Source: Fictibacillus nanhaiensis
Lineage (GTDB): Bacteria; Bacillota; Bacilli; Bacillales; Fictibacillaceae
Assembly: GCF_019801215.1 (NCBI RefSeq)
Contig: NZ_JAHVJO010000001.1
Span: forward strand, 124,001 to 188,000
Direction: 5' to 3'
DNA length: 64,000 bases
Part shown: in pieces, positions 25,196-34,170 of the stretch
Layout: every line of letters starts with the position of its first letter
How positions within the stretch are numbered: position 1 is the first letter of the stretch
Notes under the pieces: generated by a model
Database searches by the model: none
What the model saw: only the letters and a program-made list of their open reading frames with translations
Told to the model about the DNA's origin: nothing
Program-made: the position numbers and the translations under genes

Positions 25196-26350
25196 TTACG
25201 AGCTTTTTCGAATAGAAAATAAGCTTTTTTCTAGTGTAGCTCGATTTTTTGATGTGATCTCTTCTTTTCTGGGAATGGGTTTATAGATGCCTGATTCGTC
25301 TTCCCACGTACGAGGCAGAGGATGTTTAGCTTCTTGATCCCATCGAGACAGCCAGTTTTCAGCAATTTGTCCTGTAGGAACATGATTATTCATAACGCAC
25401 CACAAATATGCCCACGCTCTCGGTACGACCCGCCAAATGTCATATCCACCGCCGCCCGTAGCAATCCAGCGGCCTTCACAATATTTTTCAGCGACTTTTT
25501 TGGCTATTTTCGGAATTTCAGTATACGTTTTCATCGTGACTGATAAATGAGTTAAGGGATCATAATAATGGGCATCAACACCATTTTGAGTGATGATGAC
25601 ATCAGGTTTAAAAAAGTCTGCCACTTCCCACAAGCTCTTTTCATAGCATTCTAAAAAAGATTCATCTTCTGTAAAAGCGTCAACAGGAACATTAAAGGAA
25701 TAACCATATCCTTTTCCTGCTCCTTTTTCATGTATGGATCCAGTTCCAGGAAACAAATACCTGCCCGTTTCATGGATAGACAATGTACAAACATCTGGAT
25801 CGTCATAGAACGCCCATTGAACACCATCGCCGTGGTGGGCGTCTGTATCAACATACAAAACGCGAGCCTTGTATTTTTGCTTCATATATTCAATTGCGAT
25901 CGAACTATCATTATAAATACAAAAACCAGATGCTTTCCCTCTAAAACCGTGATGAAGACCTCCGCTTAAACTAAGGGCATGTTTTGCTTTTCCTTCCATC
26001 ACCCAATCGACAGCTGTCAATGTAGCTCCTACAACCCAGCTACTGGCTTCATGCATGTTAGTAAAAATAGGGGTGTCTTCTGTACCGAGTCCATAATTAA
26101 GTGCGATTTCTTTGCTTAACTTTCCGTCTCCAGCTTTTTGAACAGCATCTACATACCCTTTATCATGAATTAGCATGATTTCATCATCTGTAGCCTTACG
26201 AGGAAGAACGATTTGATCTTCATGCAGACAGCCGGAATCTTTTAACAGCTCATAGGCAAGTTGAACTCTCAACTGATTAAAGGGATGATTGTCGTTAAAC
26301 TTATAGTTTAATAGGTCTGGTGAATAAACGAAAACGGCATCATTTTTCAT
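25196..26350 (-). CDS. acuC: Acetoin utilization protein AcuC, class I HDAC-like deacetylase
   Basis: 384 aa. Zinc-dependent lysine deacetylase; in B. subtilis it reactivates acetyl-CoA synthetase by removing the acetyl group placed by AcuA. Motifs: GGLHHGFRGKASGFCIYND (His pair and the activating region), VLYVDTDAHHGDGVQWAF (zinc Asp-x-His), ITQNGVDAHYYDPL (second zinc Asp) and TGGGGYD (catalytic Tyr). I chose ATG 26350, with AGGTGA 5 bp upstream; the GTG at 26359 lacks a site. It overlaps the acuB stop by 11 bp. Confidence 0.93.
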   Translation of the reverse strand: MKNDAVFVYSPDLLNYKFNDNHPFNQLRVQLAYELLKDSGCLHEDQIVLPRKATDDEIMLIHDKGYVDAVQKAGDGKLSKEIALNYGLGTEDTPIFTNMHEASSWVVGATLTAVDWVMEGKAKHALSLSGGLHHGFRGKASGFCIYNDSSIAIEYMKQKYKARVLYVDTDAHHGDGVQWAFYDDPDVCTLSIHETGRYLFPGTGSIHEKGAGKGYGYSFNVPVDAFTEDESFLECYEKSLWEVADFFKPDVIITQNGVDAHYYDPLTHLSVTMKTYTEIPKIAKKVAEKYCEGRWIATGGGGYDIWRVVPRAWAYLWCVMNNHVPTGQIAENWLSRWDQEAKHPLPRTWEDESGIYKPIPRKEEITSKNRATLEKSLFSIRKSS

Positions 26351-26990
26351 GGTTCTCACCTGGAATGGGAGGCCATTTCACTTCATATCCATATTCAATC
26401 AAGTGTTCGATAACAGGCAGCGGATTCATCGTACCTACCCGAAATACAATTATTTTTTCATTTTCATTAAGTGAAGGATAGACAAGCACTGAGCTAATAT
26501 TCAAGTGAAAATCTTTTAATACACTTGCCACTTTTGCTAGTTGGCCAGCTTGATTCGGCACAGCGATTTCAAGGTGCGAACCTGGCTGATGAGTACCAGT
26601 AAGCTGAATAAAGGCATGTAGCATATCGCGTTCAGTTACGAGTCCTACAAGTCTATTTTCATCAAGGACTGGAATACAGCTAATGTTTTCTTCATAAAAA
26701 ATTTGAGAAAGCTCTTCTGCTATATCAAAAGGATGAGCTGTAAAGACAGCGCTTTTCATGATAGTGGATACCGGTTTTTCAAAATCCTCGACATGCTCAT
26801 TTTGGTGAAAAATTGATGGACTTGCATCCTTTACTTCTCGGTCTGTTACGAGTCCTAATAAGTGGCCTGCTTCATCTGTTACTGGAAGGTTTCGGACATC
26901 TTTTTCAAGCATAAGCTTTAATGCTGCACCGATTGTTTCATTAGCATGTATAGTTACAACGTTCTTTTGCATCATATTTTGAACGATCAC
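26340..26990 (-). CDS. acuB: Acetoin utilization protein AcuB (CBS-ACT)
   Basis: 216 aa. Two CBS domains (~residues 5-60 and 75-130: VRNLPVTDEAGHLLGLVTDRE and its partner ISCIPVLDENRLVGLVTERD, cited in part) followed by a C-terminal ACT domain (~138-205). CBS pairs sense adenosine nucleotides, so an energy-state input into the acetylation switch is plausible, but its role is not established. GTG start with GGGAGTGG upstream. Middle gene of acuA-acuB-acuC. Confidence 0.9.
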   Translation of the reverse strand: MIVQNMMQKNVVTIHANETIGAALKLMLEKDVRNLPVTDEAGHLLGLVTDREVKDASPSIFHQNEHVEDFEKPVSTIMKSAVFTAHPFDIAEELSQIFYEENISCIPVLDENRLVGLVTERDMLHAFIQLTGTHQPGSHLEIAVPNQAGQLAKVASVLKDFHLNISSVLVYPSLNENEKIIVFRVGTMNPLPVIEHLIEYGYEVKWPPIPGENHEK

Positions 26991-27034
26991 AACGTACCAC
27001 TCCCATTTATATTCTCTCTGTTTATTTTACAGAT

Positions 27035-27667
27035 CTAGTACATAAAACGGTTCTTAAATCGAAGTCGGTCAAACTGTTGAACGGTGTCAAGGTCAATTCG
27101 CTTTCCGATCCGGACCATTAAGCAATTTGCGGGATGCGAACTGATCTCAGGATCGTCGGTAGCCATGTATTCTAAATCACCTGCATTCATCATTTTTTCC
27201 ATAACTTTTCTATAATCCCAAACGGATAGTTTTGTACCTTTTAGATCCCAATGCCAGTAGTATTCGGTTGTGATAATAATGTAATCTTCCATACTGTCAT
27301 CCATCATGGATACTTTTAATAGGTTTTTTCCAACTTTAAAGTTTCGATATTCAGGAATGACTTCAATGGCACCAAGCTCTAATAGATTTTCCATATTCCC
27401 TTCAGACCACCGTTCGAGCGGATCTGGGTATACGTACGTAACATATCCCACGACGGTATCTTTACTTCGTGCAATGATAATTCTGCCTTCGTCTAGTTTC
27501 GCAATTTCAGTTACAGCTTTTTTTTGTTCCATCGCAGGTCGGAATGCTTTAAGATCTTCATGAAAGTGGAGGCTGTCCAATGTTTCAGCGGACACAGGTC
27601 CTTCCACGGTTAACGTGCCATGAGATGTTTTCAGAGCTATACAGTTATATGTTTTTGAATGTTTCAT
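27035..27667 (-). CDS. acuA: Protein lysine acetyltransferase AcuA
   Basis: 210 aa. GNAT-family enzyme that acetylates and inactivates acetyl-CoA synthetase. Recognised by position and by blocks typical of AcuA: VVGYVTYVYPDPLERW, LGAIEVIPEYRNFKVGKNLL (the acetyl-CoA-binding motif, R/Q-x-x-G-x-G/K type), DDSMEDYIIITTEYYWHWDL. ATG 27667 follows AGGTGGTG; the nine-residue longer start is unlikely. It is transcribed away from its target acsA, sharing a 160-bp control region. Confidence 0.93.
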   Translation of the reverse strand: MKHSKTYNCIALKTSHGTLTVEGPVSAETLDSLHFHEDLKAFRPAMEQKKAVTEIAKLDEGRIIIARSKDTVVGYVTYVYPDPLERWSEGNMENLLELGAIEVIPEYRNFKVGKNLLKVSMMDDSMEDYIIITTEYYWHWDLKGTKLSVWDYRKVMEKMMNAGDLEYMATDDPEISSHPANCLMVRIGKRIDLDTVQQFDRLRFKNRFMY

Positions 27668-27699
27668 GTTTACACCACCTAGGTTTGTTTCCATCTACT

Positions 27700-27705
27700 A
27701 TTATA
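27700..27705 (-). promoter_or_regulatory. -10 element of the acuABC promoter
   Basis: Perfect TATAAT on the minus strand, 33 bp before the acuA start. The cre site at 27722-27735 covers where its -35 would lie. Confidence 0.55.
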
Positions 27706-27721
27706 CATGATATCGCTATTT

Positions 27722-27735
27722 TGTAAGGGTTTTCA
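27722..27735. promoter_or_regulatory. cre-like CcpA operator between acuA and acsA
   Basis: TGTAAGGGTTTTCA matches TGWAARCGYTWNCW at 13 of 14 positions (G for C at position 7). B. subtilis acuABC and acsA are also CcpA-controlled from this divergent region. Confidence 0.7.
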
Positions 27736-27783
27736 AACCTGTTTTTATAGAGAGTTCTAATAAGTTAAAAAATTTAGATAATA

Positions 27784-27792
27784 TGTTATACT
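27784..27792 (+). promoter_or_regulatory. Extended -10 of acsA
   Basis: TGTTATACT (TGn plus TATACT), 36 bp before the acsA start. The -35 is weak. Confidence 0.55.
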
Positions 27793-27827
27793 TTAAGAGA
27801 TATTCATTTGGGAAAGGAGATTTAGCA

Positions 27828-29543
27828 ATGAAACTGGAAGCGCTTCCGATTATAAAAGGTGATTTTAATTTACAAGATTATGAGGCAGCATATGGAGCAT
27901 TTGATTGGAAAGACATTGAAAAAGAATTCTCCTGGCATAAGACAGGTCGAGTGAACATGGCTTACGAAGCAATTGACCGTCATGCTGCATCCCATCGAAA
28001 GAATAAAGTAGCTCTCTATTTTTCGGATCAAAAAAGAGACGAAAAGTACACGTTTAAAGAAATGAAAGAAATGTCAGATAAAGCAGGAAACATGCTTCGT
28101 CAGCTAGACGTAGAAAAAGGCGATCGTGTTTTTATATTCATGCCGCGTTCACCTGAGTTATATTTCACATTCCTTGGGGCGATAAAGCTGGGTGCAATTG
28201 TTGGACCCCTTTTCGAAGCATTTATGGAAGGAGCTGTTAAAGACAGACTCCAAGATAGTGAAGCTAAAGTGCTTGTAACGACACCTTCACTCCTCGAACG
28301 TGTTCCCGTAGATGAGTTGTCTCACTTAAAGAAGATCATTCTTGTAGGAGAAAACGTGAAAGAAGAAGGACCTTTTGTGAACTATTATGATCGAATGAGT
28401 AAAGCTTCTAAAGATCTTGATATGGAGTGGGTTGACCGTGAAGACGGAATGATTCTTCATTATACCTCTGGTTCAACTGGGAAACCAAAAGGTGTCCTGC
28501 ATGTCCATAATGCGATGCTTCAGCATTACCAAACCTCAAAATGGGTTCTTGATCTTAAAGAAGAAGATGTTTATTGGTGTACCGCCGATCCTGGATGGGT
28601 AACGGGTACATCTTATGGTATCTTTGGTCCTTGGCTAAACGGTGCCTCAAGCGTTGTTCGGGGCGGACGTTTCTCACCGGAAGATTGGTATGGAACGGTT
28701 GCGAAGTATGGAGTGACCGTTTGGTATAGTGCTCCAACAGCTTTTCGTATGCTGATGGGAGCAGGAGATGAAGTGGTAAAAAACTTTGATCTATCGTCGC
28801 TTCGTCACATCTTAAGTGTGGGTGAACCTCTTAATCCTGAAGTCGTTCGATGGGGCATGAAGGTCTTTAATCTTCGCATACATGACAACTGGTGGATGAC
28901 TGAAACAGGCGGTCAATTGATCAGCAATTACCCGGCTATGGAAATTAAGCCAGGTTCGATGGGGAAACCTTTTCCGGGTGTTGAAGCAGCAATTATTGAT
29001 GATCAAGATAACATTTTGCCGCCTTATCGTATGGGGAACCTTGCGATTAAAAAGGGCTGGCCATCTATGATGCGTTCCATTTGGAACAATCCTGAAAAAT
29101 ATGACTCTTATTTTACTCCAGGAGGTTGGTATGTATCTGGAGATTCCGCATACATGGATGAAGAGGGGTATTTCTGGTTCCAAGGGAGAATTGATGACGT
29201 TATCATGACTTCGGGTGAACGTGTTGGACCATTTGAAGTGGAGAGTAAGCTCGTTGAACATCCTGCAGTTGCAGAAGCTGGTGTTATCGGTAAGCCAGAT
29301 CCTGTTCGCGGCGAAATTATTAAAGCTTTTATCGCATTACGTTCAGGCTTTGAGCCAAATGATGAACTAATTGAAGAGATTCGCAGTTTTGTAAAATCAG
29401 GACTTGCAGCACATGCAGCACCTCGCGAAATTGAATTTAGTGAAAAGCTGCCAAAAACACGAAGCGGTAAAATCATGCGTCGTGTGCTTAAAGCGTGGGA
29501 GCTTGATCTTCCTACTGGAGATCTTTCCACGATGGAAGACTAG
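27828..29543 (+). CDS. acsA: Acetyl-CoA synthetase (AMP-forming)
   Basis: 571 aa (B. subtilis 572). Activates acetate to acetyl-CoA with ATP. The adenylate-forming signature YTSGSTGKPKGVLH is at ~residue 212; WWMTETGGQ, SGDSAYMDEEGYFWFQGR and the C-terminal PKTRSGKIMRR follow, the last holding the Lys that AcuA acetylates. ATG 27828 follows AAAGGAGA. Divergent from acuABC, whose products switch it off and on. Stop followed by a convergent terminator shared with the penicillin-binding protein gene. Confidence 0.95.
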   Translation: MKLEALPIIKGDFNLQDYEAAYGAFDWKDIEKEFSWHKTGRVNMAYEAIDRHAASHRKNKVALYFSDQKRDEKYTFKEMKEMSDKAGNMLRQLDVEKGDRVFIFMPRSPELYFTFLGAIKLGAIVGPLFEAFMEGAVKDRLQDSEAKVLVTTPSLLERVPVDELSHLKKIILVGENVKEEGPFVNYYDRMSKASKDLDMEWVDREDGMILHYTSGSTGKPKGVLHVHNAMLQHYQTSKWVLDLKEEDVYWCTADPGWVTGTSYGIFGPWLNGASSVVRGGRFSPEDWYGTVAKYGVTVWYSAPTAFRMLMGAGDEVVKNFDLSSLRHILSVGEPLNPEVVRWGMKVFNLRIHDNWWMTETGGQLISNYPAMEIKPGSMGKPFPGVEAAIIDDQDNILPPYRMGNLAIKKGWPSMMRSIWNNPEKYDSYFTPGGWYVSGDSAYMDEEGYFWFQGRIDDVIMTSGERVGPFEVESKLVEHPAVAEAGVIGKPDPVRGEIIKAFIALRSGFEPNDELIEEIRSFVKSGLAAHAAPREIEFSEKLPKTRSGKIMRRVLKAWELDLPTGDLSTMED

Positions 29544-29555
29544 AAGCAAAAAGGT

Positions 29556-29586
29556 AAAAACCCTCGAATCAATTCGAGGGTTTTTT
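29556..29586. terminator. Bidirectional terminator
   Basis: AAAACCCTCGAA and TTCGAGGGTTTT with a TCAA loop. The stop codon of the minus-strand penicillin-binding protein gene (29569-29571) lies in this loop. Confidence 0.9.
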
Positions 29587-32448
29587 GTCTTTCTTTTTAT
29601 TCTCTTCTGTTGTTGCTGGTGGTGGATCACCAGTGCCAGGATCTGTTGGCGGCGGAGGTTCAACTGGTGGTGGCGGATCCTTTGGCTTATCCGGTTTTTC
29701 TCCATCTCCATCATTAGGTGGCGGGGGAGTCGGTGGTTCAGCTGGCGGCTTCTTCTTTCCAACCTGGACCTTTGTTTGAGCTGAGGATTCTTTTCCTGCA
29801 ATATCAACGGCAGTTACATAGACTACTCCGTTCGGGACTTTTGCAGAAGTTTTATCAGCAGTAACTGATCCGATCTTTTTAAACGATTTACCATCTGCCG
29901 AGTGATAAATTCGATACCCGATTACATCATTTTCACCATGAGTAGACCAAGACAAAATTCCATCGGACATTTTGGTTCCGGCAACAGGCGAAGGTGCTCT
30001 GCCATTTTCTTTTAGTTCCTTTTCAGGCACGATGTTGTTCAATAAATCACTTTTCTGTGTGAGTTTATTCAATGTTTCTAACCCGAGCTCTTTTAAAAAC
30101 TCTTCTTTAATAAGGACACCTTCTTTTGTAAATTCATCCGGTGTGCTTGGCAATGCTTTATACTTAGCGTCTCCAACAAGCACATAACGCCCTTTTGTTA
30201 ACGTGTCATCTACTTCTTTTGGAGAGAATTTAGCATTAAACAAGTCAGTTGTTACAAGACCAGCGCTTCGGCAAAGGTCTGAAGGCAATTTGCCTGAAAT
30301 TCCGCATATTTCACGACGTACAATTCCTGATGGCATTGCGAATCTTTTTTCAGGATCCATCAGCTGTGGTTCGTGCTTATAGGCTGCATTAGCAAGGAGC
30401 GCCCAAATTCTCTGATTTCTCTTTCCTGTTCCGCCATTTCCTCTTGCAAGAGAGTCAGGAGTGTCATATCCAATCCATACACCTAATGATACATTTGGAT
30501 TTGTACCTACAAACCATGAATCGATATCATCGTTAGTTGTACCAGATTTTCCTGCCCAATCAGAATTAAAAGTTAGATATCTGTTTACATAACTTCCGGT
30601 GCCGCCATTTATTACATCACGCATCATATCTACTAACAAGTATGATGTTTGCGGTGAGTAGACTTGCACAGATTCTGATTTATGCTGATAGATTAATTCA
30701 CCATCGTTTGATTCGATTTTTTCTATCATATATGCATCTACAAATTCACCACCATTTGCGAAAGTTGCAAATGCATTTGTATTTTCTTCGACAGTAACAC
30801 CATTCGTCATTCCACCGATAGCGAGAGTAGGAGCTCCTCTATCATTAGGGCTTAATGAAGTAAAGCCCATTTTAGCTAGTCTGTCTAAAGCTTCATCTGT
30901 GCTAACACGCATATAACTTCTGATAGCAGGTGTGTTCCTAGACATTTTCATTGAATGTCTTACAGATACAAGCCCTTCATATTTTCCGTCCCAGTTTCCA
31001 ACTGAATGGCTTCCCACTTGAAAAGGTGTATCAGGAACAATAGAACCAGGCTGAACTTTACCCGTTTCTAGGGCAAGAGAGTAAGCGAGAAGCGGCTTCA
31101 TCGTTGACCCGTTTTGTCTTGTCATATAAGTAGCATGGTTCGTCTGTTCCCTGTTAAAGTCTCGTCCCCCTACAAAACTGATAATCTTTCCAGTTTTATT
31201 ATCAATTAATGTTGCACCAACTTCTTCGGGTTCTGGCTTATCAAGTTTTTTCCCTTTAATAGATTGATTTGCTGGTCCAAATAAGTCACCATTTTTAACG
31301 ACAAGCTGCATTTCATCATAAATTTTTTGATTAATTGTCGTGTGAATTCTAATTCCTTTTTGTCTGATTTGAGTACGTGCATTATCCTGATACTCTTTTA
31401 ACTCTTCTGGTGTAAGATCCCCTAATTTCTTTCCATCTTTTTCAGCCTGAACCTTTGTTAGTACCTCTACTGTTCTTCGTTGAACTTCAACAGTTAAAAA
31501 TGGATATTTTTCAAAAGAGGACTGTTTTTTCTTCGTTAAATTTTTCTGAATATCATATTTGATCGCTTCGTCATATTCTGCTTGTGTGATCGATCCTGCA
31601 GACAGCATCCGGCTAAGCACGGTCTGCATCCGCTTTAATCCAGCAGACAGGTCTTTTTTCGGTTCACCGCCATTATTAAATGGTGTATAAACAAACGGGT
31701 TCTTTGGAAGACCTGCGATATATGCAGCTTGAGCTAGGTTAAGCTTAGAAGCATCAACTCCGAATATTCCTTCTGAAGCTGCTTGGATGCCGGCAATATT
31801 TCTTCCTGATGAATTACGGCCAAAAGGCACGATATTCAAATAGGCTTCAAGAATCTCATCTTTTTTAAAATGCTTTTCAAGGCGCATTGCAAGAAGAATT
31901 TCTTTTGCTTTTCGATCGAAAGAAACTTCGTTCGTTAGGATTTGATTTTTTATGAGCTGTTGAGTTAGTGTACTGCCGCCTGTTACAATAGCAGCACCTG
32001 AAAATTCCTCATACATAGCGCGCATGATCGCTTTAGGTACGATACCGTCATGTTCATAAAAGTATTGATCTTCAGTAGAGATTACTGCCTTTATTACGTA
32101 TGGAGAAACATTTTTTAATTTCACTTCTTGTCTGTCCAAATCCGATTGAAGTTTACCCATGTATTGATTATTGTCGAAATAGACGGTGCTCGTTTCTTCA
32201 TAATTATAAATGTCTTCTCTCATAGAAGAAAAAGCTCGTACAGGTTCATCTTTTACAAGTGAAGCAAAAAACCCTGCTCCTACGCCTGCAACAAAAACAC
32301 CGCCTAAAACTATTAGTACTGAAACAATCAAAAACATATTCCAAGTAACGTTATATGTAATTCTTGCTGTTCGTATAATCCGTTTTTCATTCAAAAAGTG
32401 GACAAATTTCTCCCATTTTTGTTTAAGTCCATCAAAATGAGACATCAT
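29569..32448 (-). CDS. Class A penicillin-binding protein with FN3 domain and Pro-rich tail
   Basis: 959 aa. Bifunctional peptidoglycan synthase, outside the membrane. One membrane helix (~38-62); GT51 transglycosylase with catalytic Glu126 in STEDQYFYEHDG and GGSTLTQQLIKN; transpeptidase with active Ser448 and Lys451 (SxxK in GSTMKPL), SRN and KSGT at 634-637. A fibronectin type III-like domain (~810-895) is followed by ~60 residues dominated by Pro, Glu, Lys and Gly, probably passing through the wall. ATG 32448 follows GGGAG at the end of a 9-G run. Resembles the 1A/2c group; exact paralogue uncertain. Confidence 0.93.
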   Translation of the reverse strand: MMSHFDGLKQKWEKFVHFLNEKRIIRTARITYNVTWNMFLIVSVLIVLGGVFVAGVGAGFFASLVKDEPVRAFSSMREDIYNYEETSTVYFDNNQYMGKLQSDLDRQEVKLKNVSPYVIKAVISTEDQYFYEHDGIVPKAIMRAMYEEFSGAAIVTGGSTLTQQLIKNQILTNEVSFDRKAKEILLAMRLEKHFKKDEILEAYLNIVPFGRNSSGRNIAGIQAASEGIFGVDASKLNLAQAAYIAGLPKNPFVYTPFNNGGEPKKDLSAGLKRMQTVLSRMLSAGSITQAEYDEAIKYDIQKNLTKKKQSSFEKYPFLTVEVQRRTVEVLTKVQAEKDGKKLGDLTPEELKEYQDNARTQIRQKGIRIHTTINQKIYDEMQLVVKNGDLFGPANQSIKGKKLDKPEPEEVGATLIDNKTGKIISFVGGRDFNREQTNHATYMTRQNGSTMKPLLAYSLALETGKVQPGSIVPDTPFQVGSHSVGNWDGKYEGLVSVRHSMKMSRNTPAIRSYMRVSTDEALDRLAKMGFTSLSPNDRGAPTLAIGGMTNGVTVEENTNAFATFANGGEFVDAYMIEKIESNDGELIYQHKSESVQVYSPQTSYLLVDMMRDVINGGTGSYVNRYLTFNSDWAGKSGTTNDDIDSWFVGTNPNVSLGVWIGYDTPDSLARGNGGTGKRNQRIWALLANAAYKHEPQLMDPEKRFAMPSGIVRREICGISGKLPSDLCRSAGLVTTDLFNAKFSPKEVDDTLTKGRYVLVGDAKYKALPSTPDEFTKEGVLIKEEFLKELGLETLNKLTQKSDLLNNIVPEKELKENGRAPSPVAGTKMSDGILSWSTHGENDVIGYRIYHSADGKSFKKIGSVTADKTSAKVPNGVVYVTAVDIAGKESSAQTKVQVGKKKPPAEPPTPPPPNDGDGEKPDKPKDPPPPVEPPPPTDPGTGDPPPATTEENKKKDKKPSN

Positions 32449-32456
32449 TTGGTACT

Positions 32457-32465
32457 CCCCCCCCC
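32457..32465 (-). repeat. Homopolymer of nine G before the penicillin-binding protein gene
   Basis: Nine C on the plus strand; on the minus strand G9 leads straight into AG, forming the ribosome site. Such tracts are slippage-prone. Confidence 0.8.
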
Positions 32466-32574
32466 GTGTATAAGTATAACATAAGGTCGAATTGTGAAAA
32501 TATGCAGTTTTTTAATTATGATGATTGACATGAAATTCGTCCATGTGGTAAAAATAAGAGAATAAAATAGTGCT

Positions 32575-32818
32575 AAAGCGAAGATAGGAATAAGTAGCAG
32601 GTGTCTCCCTGTATTCAGAAAGCTGGTGGTTGATGCAAACCAGTACAAAGGCATTTTGTGAATTACCTCCAGGAGCTGTCCTTGTGAACATATAAGTAGC
32701 AAGGAACGGATAAAACCGTTACGAAATGAAGTGGAAAGCTGTATGTTGAGCTTTTAATTAGGGTGGTACCGCGAGATTTGTGATCACGTCCCTTTCAATT
32801 TGAAAGGGACTTTTTTTA
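32575..32818 (+). promoter_or_regulatory. Tyrosine T-box leader
   Basis: Stem I carries GGTGGTTGATGC-type conserved bases and a specifier loop GAATTACC, with UAC (Tyr) at 32664-32666. The T-box core TTAGGGTGGTACCGCG is at 32758-32773. The terminator is GTCCCTTTCA (32788-32797) with TGAAAGGGAC (32801-32810) and seven T. Uncharged tRNA-Tyr should favour the antiterminator and read-through into tyrS. Confidence 0.95.
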
Positions 32819-32850
32819 TTGCCATCAAACGAGAGAAAGGAAAGAAAGAG

Positions 32851-34110
32851 ATGAACATTTTACAGGACTTAGAGTTTAGAGGACTGCTTCATCAAGTTAC
32901 TGACCAGGAAGGACTCACTAAAGAGCTTGAAAGTGGAAAGGTAACGTTATACTGTGGCTTTGACCCGACGGCAGATAGTCTTCACATCGGAAACTTATTA
33001 GTTATTATTACGTTAAAAAGATTCCAGGAAGCTGGCCATCAACCTCTAGCTCTGGTTGGTGGAGGTACTGGTTTGATCGGGGACCCTAGTGGGAGACAAT
33101 CAGAACGTACATTGAATGAAGCTGAAATCGTTGGTCAATGGACAGAAAAAATTAAACATCAGCTATCCAAGCTATTGGATTTTGAATCTAAAACAAATCC
33201 TGCTAAAACAGTGAATAACTACGAGTGGCTAAGTGAACTTACGGTTATCGAATTCTTAAGAGATGTTGGTAAAAACTTCTCAATCAACTACATGCTCGCA
33301 AAGGATTCCGTTGATTCCCGTTTAGAAGGTGGTATTTCATTTACTGAATTCTCATACATGATTCTTCAGTCTTACGATTTCTTAAATCTCTATAAACAAG
33401 AGGGATGCAAACTTCAGATAGGCGGAAGTGACCAATGGGGTAATATTACTGCAGGGATGGAACTGATTCGACGTTCAGGTGAAGAAGATAAAGCGTATGG
33501 GTTAACCATTCCATTAATCACGAAAGCCGATGGTACTAAATTTGGGAAAACAGCCTCTGGCACAATCTGGCTAGATGAAGAAAAAACAACACCATACGAG
33601 TTTTACCAATTTTGGGTGAACGCAGCAGATGCTGATGTAATCAACTGGTTAAAGTACTTCACCTTCTTATCACAGGAAGAAATTCAGTCCCTTGAACAAT
33701 CGCTGGCTGAATCACCTGAGAAGCGTGAGGCTCAAAAAGCGTTAGGCCGTGAAGTAACGACTCTTGTTCACGGAGAAAAAGCTTACAAGCAGGCCGTTAA
33801 GATTACAGAAGCATTATTCAGTGGCAACCTTACAGAATTAACTGCTGACGAGATCGAACAAGGATTTAAGGATGTACCATCTTTTTCTGTAGAAAACGGA
33901 GCAGACATAAATATTGTCGATCTTTTAGTTGAAGCAAACATCTCTCCTTCAAAACGTCAAGCAAGAGAAGATGTAACAAATGGAGCAGTCTCTGTAAATG
34001 GAGAAAAGGTTTTAGATCTTGCCTATACCATTGATGCAAAAGACAGAATTGAAAATCGTTTCGTTATATTCAGAAGAGGGAAAAAGAAATACACATTAAT
34101 TCGATACTAA
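32851..34110 (+). CDS. tyrS: Tyrosyl-tRNA synthetase
   Basis: 419 aa. Class I enzyme charging tRNA-Tyr. The HIGH-type motif is HIGN (~residue 48) after YCGFDPTADSL; the KMSKS-type motif is KFGKT (~231); an S4-like RNA-binding domain forms the last ~65 residues (SPSKRQAREDVTNGAVSVNG). The ATG at 32851 follows AAAGGAAAGAAAGAG; the in-frame 32800 start lies in the T-box terminator. Expression is governed by the upstream T-box. rpsD is nearby on the other strand, as in B. subtilis. Confidence 0.96.
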   Translation: MNILQDLEFRGLLHQVTDQEGLTKELESGKVTLYCGFDPTADSLHIGNLLVIITLKRFQEAGHQPLALVGGGTGLIGDPSGRQSERTLNEAEIVGQWTEKIKHQLSKLLDFESKTNPAKTVNNYEWLSELTVIEFLRDVGKNFSINYMLAKDSVDSRLEGGISFTEFSYMILQSYDFLNLYKQEGCKLQIGGSDQWGNITAGMELIRRSGEEDKAYGLTIPLITKADGTKFGKTASGTIWLDEEKTTPYEFYQFWVNAADADVINWLKYFTFLSQEEIQSLEQSLAESPEKREAQKALGREVTTLVHGEKAYKQAVKITEALFSGNLTELTADEIEQGFKDVPSFSVENGADINIVDLLVEANISPSKRQAREDVTNGAVSVNGEKVLDLAYTIDAKDRIENRFVIFRRGKKKYTLIRY

Positions 34111-34117
34111 TCATATA

Positions 34118-34156
34118 GAGAACCCTTTAAGACAGGAGGGTTCTTCTCTATTTTAA
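34118..34156 (+). terminator. Terminator after tyrS
   Basis: GAACCCT (34120-34126) with AGGGTTC (34137-34143), then TTCTCTATTTT. Moderate. Confidence 0.65.
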
Positions 34157-34170
34157 AAAGGATGTGCAAC

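Noticed and set aside
29397-29807. Long frames opposite the acsA end and penicillin-binding protein tail, including a Gly-rich one at 29585
   Set aside because: They are translations of the complement of a Pro-codon repeat and of the acsA 3' end; no start signals.
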